Positions 59,901 through 64,000 of a DNA stretch of 64,000 nucleotides are shown here, piece after piece (position 1 is the first letter of the stretch; each line of letters begins with the position of its first letter). Under the pieces are notes generated by a model. The model searched no databases. It saw only the letters and a list, made by a program, of their open reading frames with translations, and was not told the origin of the DNA. Both the position numbers and the translations under genes were made by a program. The stretch spans positions 22,428,501-22,492,500 of the forward strand of contig NC_092580.1 in the NCBI RefSeq assembly GCF_037975245.1, written 5' to 3'. Origin of the DNA: Apostichopus japonicus. Taxonomy: Eukaryota > Echinodermata > Holothuroidea > Aspidochirotida > Stichopodidae.

Positions 59901-62717
59901 GGTAAAACCATGGTAAAACTGCGGTAAATTTACCGCAGTAAATGTACCGCACTTTTACCATACTTTTACCGCGGTATTACCATGGTAAAACTGCGGTAAA
60001 TGTACCGCGGTTGATTTTACCACAATTTTACCACACATTTACCCTATTTACCACACATTTACCATAGTTTACCGCGGTAAAATTAGGGTACATTTTTTGC
60101 TGGGAATGGTAATTGTTGTATACCATACATGCAGCCATCATATCAAATGGGGTCAAGTTTAATATGATTGCACCCAGATTCACTGGAAAAATAATAGTTA
60201 TTATTTATTCAAGAACATATACTGTACCATTAATTATATGTGCCAAGCTATAATTATGTAATAGAAGGTTCTATACATATTGTAATTAATATACATTGTA
60301 TTGTAATTCTGACCTCATAGAAAATAAAGAAGACAGTTATACTCTGGCTTTTTACTTAGAAACTTGTGTCTGCTTAGTTCTTTACTACCCAAGCCTTAAA
60401 ACCTCCAGTAATTTCTAGTTACTGTACCTTTTCCAAGACCCAAATGAGTGCTAGTGTCGGCTTACTTTATTCCCATGGTGGAGTGGCCTGGCCTAAGGTG
60501 GGCGTGTATTTACTTGGAATTTTTCTGAAACCCTTGGGGGAACAATATGTTACACAAAGCTGTCCCTTAAAAATGGAAACCTATTTGTGTGTATCATTAA
60601 AATTAACCAAGCAATGCATCAATTAAATTAGAAATTGAGTATAACAAAACTGTGAAATACTAAGTACAGTATATATAGTAAACTACAAATCTTTAATGCA
60701 CGACATGTTACAGTTGAACATTTATGGCCAATGATGAGAAATGGACATATGGGTGACCAAGGAAAGCAAATAAGTTATTCCAGTGATTCCTATTAGTTAA
60801 AGAGTAAAGTTTACTTTAAAGGATAAATAAAAGAAGCTGCAGTCAATATTGCAAAATAAACAAACCTGCTGTACCATGACTTTGGATTTTCATGTCACCC
60901 GGGAGGATGGAGGCTTCTTTCAGTTGAGTTCGCCACAAATGTGATTGATGCAGTTGAATCTTGTCTGCTGTAACTTTAAAAAATTTCCTTAGCGAAGAAA
61001 CGAATTGAATGAAAGACTCTTGATTGCACATGAAGAGCTGCTTTTCGTCTCTGCGAAGGAGGTTCCTGGAAAACTCGTAGGCAGCAAATACTGTGCATGT
61101 TCCACTGCATAGGTTGAGAAAATATTTCAGTTTGTGACAAAAAGATTCTATACTTTTACCCTCAAACTGGAAGAAAGAGTTGAATGGAATGGCCAGGGGT
61201 CGACATTTTACACTACGTAGATTGCCACCCTCAGATGACACACAGAATATATTACTGTGGTTGAGCAGTGATTGAGAAAGTTCACTGGGGTTCCTTCCAA
61301 ACATATCTCTCTCCTGTTCAGATCCTAACACATTGAAATGATAGCTAATCTTAGCTAAGTGCACATTACCAAGTTTATTATTGACAGCAATTATGAAATG
61401 TAATTTGGTCAAAGCAGAGCATTTCACATTATTATAAATGGAGATGAAATCAGGGGAATTCAAAAAGCCATTTGGAGGAGACTGGCAAAACATTTCTCTG
61501 AGAGCAATAGCATGTGTATCAGGTTTTCTTGATACCAATTCTGCTATGAAACATTTCCAGGATAATGGTCCATCTTGTAAGATAGCTTTGAAGAGACTAA
61601 CATCATCTTCATCAAAGACATCCAGCAATTCTTTCTGACTGAGCCCATTGCCATCTGTAGAGAATACAGAATGAACATGCTGTACAATATGTTGTATATG
61701 TTTACTACTTCAACATCCAAATTTGTAAATTCATGTTATTAACTCTTTGCCAACCAGCCTAGATGCAATATACTGATTGAATAGTTTTTAAACTGTCTAA
61801 TTTCCCCTCTCAACATCAACCCACAGATTGAATGACTCCTAGTCTGTAACCATGACAACTAAGAGGATGGGGCAGATACAGATGATCTTTTAATCTACCT
61901 AAAGTTTTCAATCATAAAAACAACATATGACTTACCATTAGGGTTTGCTTGATTTTGCACCTTTGGTGATCGTGACAGCGCAACAACACTTTCATCTACA
62001 TAAATTGAAAGGCACTGGAGTTTTAAAGCCTTGACAAAGTCATCTGTCGTATTTCTGGAGAAGTGAACTTTTTCTGCTTTGGTCAAGAAGCAACAAGAAT
62101 ATTGCAAAGCTGATTTAACATCAATGCTGCCATGGCAGAGAAACAGAAAATATTTCAGTTTATACAATGCAGATGCCTTGGTATCGTTTTCAGATCTGAA
62201 GAAAGATTGATGTCGGTCAGCAATTCCTGGTTTTAAAACTATTTTCATGTAATTGATTTTCTGTTTGGTCAATGAAGTTAAGACAAAAGTATCTTCATAA
62301 ATTAACATTGACTTGGCCAAGGAAACTTCATTATGACCAAGTTCATCTTTTTCTTCCTGTGAGGCGGCTACCTGGAAGTAATGGCTGGCTGTGGATAATT
62401 TTCCTTCGTTTAACTTCTCATTGACGACCACAGCCAACTCTAACTTCAGTAATGCAACATTTCTTGGGGTGTCCAGAGCAATGAAGTCCCTAGAACAAAG
62501 TATACCATAGACAGATGTTTTGCAAAGAAAATCTTGAACTGACTGGTAATTGACTGATGGATCTCTCTCCTCATACAATTTCCCAAACGTCTCCCATGAC
62601 AATGGTTGCCCCTTTTCTGTCAAAATTTGTCGGACAACTTCTGTCTGTTCAGTATGGGAAGCAGCATCTTGTGAGCAATTCCCACTTGCCATCATGCTTA
62701 TGGTTTAAGTCTGTGTA
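40574..62717 (-). CDS. Right gene copy: four winged-helix-like modules, degenerate EXD1-type exonuclease, SpoIIIAA/Ycf45-like ATPase (intact)
   Basis: Fourteen coding exons: 61936-62717 (ATG at 62695), 60866-61654, 54489-55247, 53767-54129, 52468-53211, 51155-51750, 50126-50206, 47609-47844, 46341-46848, 44201-44415, 42549-42704, 42063-42285, 41291-41347 and 40574-41065. All junctions are GT-AG with matching phases, and coding length is 5979 nt (1992 residues plus stop). Modules by approximate residue: winged-helix-like 1-253, 254-516, 517-769 and 891-1138; repeat linker 770-890; exonuclease fold 1255-1450; Ser/Thr-rich spacer to 1612; ATPase to 1992. Egalitarian/EXD1 proteins bind RNA; SpoIIIAA/Ycf45 proteins are P-loop ATPases. 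The combined role is unknown. Introns not listed separately hold nothing I recognise. An AATAAA lies on this strand at 40342-40347, about 230 nt past the stop. It appears to be the only undamaged copy here. Confidence 0.8.
41291..41347 (-). CDS. Right gene exon 13: 19-codon ATPase micro-exon
   Basis: This is a 57-nt phase 0-0 exon between TTCTAG and CAG|GTGGGT, encoding IAGDSDTPHFSIGSARRLQ. It lines up residue by residue with the family stretch 'IGGDGDIPHPAIGRARRMQ' between Walker A and Walker B. It is conserved in the middle gene. Confidence 0.85.
42063..42285 (-). CDS. Right gene exon 12: P-loop (Walker A) of the ATPase
   Basis: This is a 223-nt exon, phase 2 to phase 0. It reads GVRNRMKKLIGLTVRVA, then RSILILGCPGVGKTTLLREL, then KKVVVIDTYNE. 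Walker A (GCPGVGKTT) is perfect, and the VVIDTYNE strand matches the family 'VVIVDTSNEI'. The segment is clearly homologous to the SpoIIIAA/Ycf45 ATPase core, with introns that rule out bacterial contamination. Confidence 0.88.
42549..42704 (-). CDS. Right gene exon 11: SpoIIIAA/Ycf45-like segment before the P-loop
   Basis: This is a 156-nt phase 2-2 exon. It encodes GEKPVVLVASSKVITSKALQ and ends CGVEGCLHSLR. The last motif is the counterpart of 'GIEGTLHRISAIRNR', a hallmark of this ATPase family. The donor is AG|GTGAGA. Confidence 0.82.
42868..43882. mobile_element. 1.0-kb insertion in a right-gene intron
   Basis: Absent from the middle gene (empty site near 11690). It contains a TGACCT-rich start and a perfect 26-bp palindrome at 43441-43466. 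A degenerate plus-strand hammerhead-like stretch (CTGAGAAAGATCC...GAATCGAAATG) follows at about 43499-43526. Family not determined. Confidence 0.55.
44201..44415 (-). CDS. Right gene exon 10: start of the SpoIIIAA/Ycf45-like region
   Basis: This is a 215-nt exon, phase 0 to phase 2, after a very strong pyrimidine tract (CTTCTTCTGTAG). The encoded LSEIVLDIGRPVEAR closely matches the 'EIVLDLGRPPEAR' signature upstream of the P-loop in SpoIIIAA/Ycf45 proteins. The donor is GCAAG|GTAGGG. The preceding helices (EELVKHF, IIQLLTLLG) match the helical lead-in of that family. Confidence 0.8.
44818..45023. mobile_element. 206-bp MITE-like insertion
   Basis: Near-perfect 20-bp inverted ends CACTGTGAAGTTCGGACACC (44818-44837) and its complement with one change (45004-45023), followed by another partial copy to 45038. 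Absent from the middle gene's homologous intron. Confidence 0.7.
45060..45690 (-). mobile_element. LINE reverse-transcriptase C-terminal fragment
   Basis: A minus-strand frame carries the typical end of a non-LTR reverse transcriptase: INRRIGITNGAFNTLSGIF, KLRIFEALLNSIFLYNCAMW, DTFQRRLLGNTLNIRW and HRRLRFFGHV. It is frameshifted after GHV by a short duplication, then continues LQEDAPAKVALREALRYTAK, so it is dead. It lies in the intron between right exons 9 and 10, same strand as the gene. Confidence 0.85.
46341..46848 (-). CDS. Right gene exon 9: Ser/Thr-rich spacer
   Basis: This is a 508-nt exon, phase 2 in and phase 0 out (GAA|GTAAGT). It opens with YELHSRGALKELERLTTKK, the end helix of the exonuclease region. 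A low-complexity stretch follows, rich in Ser, Thr, Asn and Gln, with a repeated 'SQNSMIVNGG / SQNSMMLNEN' peptide. No domain is recognised; probably disordered. A second donor, GTATGT, overlaps 4 nt downstream. Confidence 0.75.
47208..47246 (-). ncRNA. Hammerhead-ribozyme-like motif, intronic, sense strand
   Basis: Reading on the minus strand: GCCT (stem I), CTGAAGA (matches the CUGANGA core), GATCC-TGCTA-GGATC (stem II, five perfect pairs), GAAAC, GTC (cleavage triplet) and AGGC (stem I partner). Stem III is minimal (AC/GT), as described for hammerheads of Penelope-like retroelements. It sits between exonuclease and spacer exons in the right gene. No reverse transcriptase is nearby. Confidence 0.55.
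47609..47844 (-). CDS. Right gene exon 8: C-terminal part of the exonuclease fold
   Basis: This is a 236-nt exon, phase 0 to phase 2, ending CTA|GTAAGC. It contains SVTELCQMCALPG (the 'SLneLc...yg' helix) and DEVLLMIKNAASLIPTVY, which aligns with the ExoIII region 'ILYAAADVLSLVP.VY'. There the catalytic Tyr is Leu and the Asp is Asn, so catalysis is unlikely. The reading frame joins cleanly to exon 9. Confidence 0.78.
47845..50125 (-). other. Right gene intron 7 with two large insertions
   Basis: The same intron in the middle gene is about 500 bp. Here it gains a TA/TG microsatellite (47881-47935) and insertions at 47966-48458 and 48599-49825. The 47966-48458 segment has GA- and C-rich runs and no recognised family. 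No coding frame. Confidence 0.6.
48599..49825. mobile_element. 1.2-kb insertion with hairpin ends
   Basis: Empty site in the middle gene near 16036. The left end starts CTAGAGCACCAATGGTGC (a small hairpin) and AGCTCATACC. The right end has the hairpin CTCACACCAGCATGCTGGTATGAG followed by CTA (described by parts: arms CTCA(C/T)ACCAGC). The interior holds TGACCTTTGACC-type repeats and phrases such as AAGTTTCAT. It has neither long inverted ends nor coding sequence; possibly Helitron-related, but unproven. Confidence 0.55.
50126..50206 (-). CDS. Right gene exon 7: exonuclease ExoII segment
   Basis: This is an 81-nt phase 0-0 exon encoding 27 residues: VTFDCESVGKVLLERLDLKL, then GTVFDIK. It corresponds to the EXD1/Egalitarian segment of the type 'KVIHDCR...L..QFGV.L.NVFDTQ'. 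The ExoII aspartate (FDC) is kept. Its sequence is the same at the protein level in the middle gene. Confidence 0.78.
51155..51750 (-). CDS. Right gene exon 6: linker and N-terminal part of the exonuclease fold
   Basis: The exon starts in phase 1 and ends in phase 0 at ATG|GTATGT. The first part repeats the linker peptide type (SKGSDQTV...PLSLPEKG) and leads into Ser and Lys-rich stretches (TASKRSKKKKADA). From 'VKVEVIGNENRLTMLIAQML' it matches the start of EXD1/Egalitarian 3'-5' exonuclease domains. At the place of the usual VDxEG (ExoI) motif it reads ISVMHCQEI, so the first catalytic Asp and Glu appear to be lost. Confidence 0.75.
52468..53211 (-). CDS. Right gene exon 5: winged-helix-like module 4
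   Basis: This is a 744-nt phase 1-1 exon bounded by CTCTCAAG and AAAG|GTGAGG. It shows the same architecture as modules 1-3: DHPMLWRDLEESG, then CTQEFISQNTP, 'LKLCLLVRINLKYNGNCP', 'LKSFPSVFVMN', and the tail 'QLTFFIYLSGGNSHFNNAFG'. It is the most divergent of the four modules. Its counterpart in the middle gene (about 19240-19711) is destroyed. Confidence 0.78.
53767..54129 (-). CDS. Right gene exon 4: proline/serine linker of repeated peptides
   Basis: This is a 363-nt phase 1-1 exon (121 codons). It carries about two copies of a roughly 45-residue unit built from VNRGVSEGAKANSNG, PPPP, and MQSKGSDQTVPMPL-type segments. The start resembles the start of exon 6, and the end (NNEVQIG followed by GTAAAC) resembles the end of exon 3, so the exon looks like a fusion of those two ends produced by local duplication. 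The middle gene has no equivalent. Low-complexity and probably disordered. Confidence 0.7.
54489..55247 (-). CDS. Right gene exon 3: winged-helix-like module 3
   Basis: This is a 759-nt phase 1-1 exon bounded by CTATTAG and ATAG|GTAAAG. The first part (GYPMSWTEFKKKF) matches the PLSW helix of modules 1 and 2. It is followed by a 'CMSKDFVALN' turn, the Egal-WH-like part 'LKLQLILENRSRSNKPSK...LLKFPKVFVV', and a helical tail 'MNKLNYFVNICGDYCDISYA'. The end (NNEVQIG) is re-used at the end of the next, smaller exon. It is highly similar to middle-gene exon 3 (20132-20890), with identical length. Confidence 0.82.
55796..55825. mobile_element. 30-bp foldback insertion with TATGAC duplication
   Basis: An almost pure hairpin, with arms CAGGGAGTTG and CAACTCCCTTGG. 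It is flanked by TATGAC on both sides (55790-55795, 55826-55831), with the single-copy site in the middle repeat near 21407. The same arm sequence forms the 26-bp palindrome at 43441. Confidence 0.65.
56117..56900. mobile_element. 784-bp hAT-like element
   Basis: Inverted ends CATGGGCGTCA(A/G)CAGG, flanked by ACACCACA / ACACCATA (7 of 8). Absent from the other two repeats. Subterminal runs of C and G (GGGGGACATGTCCCCCC). No transposase frame. Confidence 0.8.
57713..60104. mobile_element. 2.4-kb element made of TTTACCGCGGTAAA-type palindromic arrays
   Basis: Inverted ends CCCAGGAAAAAATGTACC / GGTACATTTTTTGCTGGG, flanked by AA. Absent from the other two repeats (sites near 1014 and 22512). The left part (57727-58275) is an array of (T)TTTACC units. 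The right part (59090-60090) is an array of TTTACCGCGGTAAATGTACC, CACTTTTACC and GGTAATACCATGGTAAAAC blocks in both orientations. About 0.8 kb of single-copy AT-rich sequence lies between. No coding capacity; the long plus-strand frame in the left array is a by-product of the repeat. Confidence 0.8.
60866..61654 (-). CDS. Right gene exon 2: winged-helix-like module 2
   Basis: This is a 789-nt phase 1-1 exon (263 codons), bounded by CTACAG and CAG|GTTTGT. It follows the same three-part layout as module 1: a PLSWKCF helix-turn part, a FISIYND turn, a 'KLHFIIAVNNKLGN' helix, and a C-terminal 'HKLKYFLNLCSGTCTVFAAYEFSRNLL' type helical part (described by key residues). Length is identical in all three gene copies, which supports the exon borders. 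Confidence 0.82.
61936..62717 (-). CDS. Right gene exon 1: 5'UTR end, start codon, winged-helix-like module 1
   Basis: The acceptor CCCCAG precedes 62717. A 22-nt 5'UTR stub with an in-frame stop follows, then tandem ATGs at 62695; the second has the better context (A at -3, G at +4). At least one upstream non-coding exon is therefore expected. The exon ends at a GGTAAGT donor in phase 1. The product has a first helix-turn-helix-like part (ILTEKGQPLSWETFGKLYEE), a conserved FIALDTP turn, and an Egal-WH-like stretch ending in 'fvltsl'. A final helical part follows (LYKLKYFLFLCHGS). It differs from the other two copies mainly by amino-acid-changing substitutions and gains three residues near residue 65. 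Confidence 0.82.
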
Positions 62718-62739
62718 CTGGGGAAGACAAAATTAATAT

Positions 62740-63270
62740 CAGACCTGTCAACCTGTTTGACCCCCAAATAGGGAGAATAACATTTCTCAGGGCCAAAAAA
62801 TAGGGAGAACAAGGGGAAAATAGGGAGGTTGGTAATTTTCAGCTGAAATGATATAAATACTCCTAAATAAGTATAGTCTACTTATGCAATACAATGAGAG
62901 AATCATCCAATCAGTGTTTCTTGTAGTTTACAGCAGCTCGCTTCGATTTCTACAGGGTTTCTTTCATGTGAAACAGGGAACAGTGGACTAGGTACTGTGA
63001 CTTCGTGGAGTATGCTAGATAGAGTCCCATCAAGCTTGAGACTTAACCGACTGTCTGTCTTGTTCTTGAGAACTACACTGAATAGCCTTTCCTGTTCAGC
63101 GTTACTGTGGGGAATTACTAAGCATGGGAATAATTGTTGGCTATTTTCAGAAATGTCGCAAGTGATGAAACATTAAAAAACCGGGAGAATAGAATATGAA
63201 ACCGGGATGCCGGGAGATTCAGGTAAAAATTGGGAGTTTCCCGGTAAAACCGAGAGAGTTGACAGGTCTG
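62740..63270. mobile_element. 531-bp hAT-like MITE next to the right gene's exon 1
   Basis: Inverted ends CAGACCTGTCAAC / GTTGACAGGTCTG. Interior has repeated GGGAGAA and CCGGGAG motifs. Absent from the other two repeats. Target duplication is unclear (TAAT-rich flanks). No coding frame. Confidence 0.75.
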
Positions 63271-63620
63271 TAATTTGATAAGGCATTTTACATATATATT
63301 GCATTTAATACCAGAAATCTAAGCCAGTATGTGTTATAACTGGCAGTGAGTCCTCAATTCCTGTAGGCCTACATGGTTACAAATATTAGAATTAAAAGTA
63401 GAATTGTACACATGAGGAATACCATTTTACAAATATCCTCCTGTGGAAGAGTCACTTAAATAAAATTAGTGCCTACAAGAGTCAGTAACTAAAACTGGAG
63501 GGGATGGGGGGGGGTGGGGTTTGTATTTGATATTGTGCCCCCCTCCCACCCTCCAGAAAGTGGGGGAATGTTCCCCTGTCCCACAAGATTGACACCCCTG
63601 AGTTGTGTATGTTCAAATGG

Positions 63621-63773
63621 GGGTGTTACTAAAACGAATGACAATTGCGTTACACATAACGAATGACAATATGTTGTACACACTAAAAAATTGCGTTGAC
63701 TAAAACGAATGACAGTGAATGACAGCACAGACATTTGCTTCAACCGGAGTCACAGTTCAGACTTTGTGGGTAT
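63621..63773. mobile_element. Partial GAATGACA element
   Basis: Begins GGGTGTTACTAAAACGAATG and matches the right end of 29030-29627 in reverse orientation for about 150 bp, then diverges at GTGGGTAT. Either a truncated copy or a related subfamily continuing to the window edge. Confidence 0.65.
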
Positions 63774-64000
63774 ATTAAAGCCACGCAAAACTGTCGGAAA
63801 ATCGGGGTTAAAATCGCAAAAAATTCGAGTTGACATTTTGCGACTGTGACCAGTGTTTTTGGAAATTCTTGAGCAAGATGTTTGACTTGCCCTGTGGGAT
63901 TTTACCCCATGAACTTAGTTGAATTGAAAATATTTGTTGCTGTAAAAAAATTATTGTTTTTATTACCCCCCCCCAGGGCAAGGGGGAAGTCGCCCCCCTG

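Larger units (their letters stand above)
55248..60865 (-). other. Right gene intron 2, enlarged by three insertions
   Basis: The corresponding intron of the middle gene (20891-23294) is 2.4 kb; here it is 5.6 kb. The excess is a 30-bp foldback (55796-55825), a 784-bp hAT-like element (56117-56900) and a 2.4-kb palindrome-array element (57713-60104). The remaining sequence aligns with the other two repeats and contains no reading frame conserved between them. Confidence 0.7.
62718..64000. other. Region upstream of the right gene's exon 1
   Basis: Holds a MITE-like element (62740-63270) inserted only 23 bp from the exon-1 acceptor and part of a GAATGACA element (63621-63773). The rest aligns with 25740-26000 or is unassigned (63774-64000, with C-runs). 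No promoter or upstream exon identified. Confidence 0.55.

Overview
The window is eukaryotic nuclear DNA: AT-rich, intron-dominated and packed with small transposons. The recurrent short motif AGGCCTA and the repeat types suggest a marine deuterostome invertebrate, possibly an echinoderm. That assignment is inference; no single marker fixes the taxon.

The backbone is a tandem array of one large gene, read on the minus strand and seen three times. Homologous points lie at positions 1, 21504 and 55922, giving repeat periods of 21.5 kb and 34.4 kb. The left copy (1-4238) shows only its first two coding exons before the window ends. The middle copy (9421-25728) is complete but damaged. The right copy (40574-62717) is complete, and its 14 coding exons sum to 5979 nt, exactly 1993 codons.

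The intact product is about 1992 residues. It has four large N-terminal modules of about 250 residues that resemble the Egalitarian/EXD1 winged-helix region, each on its own exon with phase-1 borders at both ends. Next come a short-repeat Pro/Ser linker, an EXD1/Egalitarian-type 3'-5' exonuclease fold that has lost most catalytic residues, and a Ser/Thr-rich spacer. The C-terminus is an ATPase of the SpoIIIAA/Ycf45 (R3H-AAA) type, known from bacteria and plastids. It keeps a perfect Walker A motif, but the Walker B glutamate is glutamine. The whole looks like an RNA-binding or adaptor scaffold. A germline or genome-defence role is possible by analogy with EXD1 but is not shown by the sequence.

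Two of the three copies carry lesions: a stop at the end of exon 1 (left), and a 1-nt deletion in the exonuclease plus a ruined fourth module (middle). The first 7 kb of the left and middle repeats are almost identical and similarity then drops abruptly, pointing to a recent duplication or gene conversion.

The spacers and introns hold many repeats: two tRNA-derived SINE heads, LINE reverse-transcriptase fragments, a deletion-derivative LTR retroelement with two nested hAT-like elements, several MITEs with clear inverted repeats and target-site duplications, intronic hammerhead-like ribozyme motifs, minisatellites that differ in copy number between repeats, and a 2.4-kb element built from palindromic TTTACCGCGGTAAA-type arrays.
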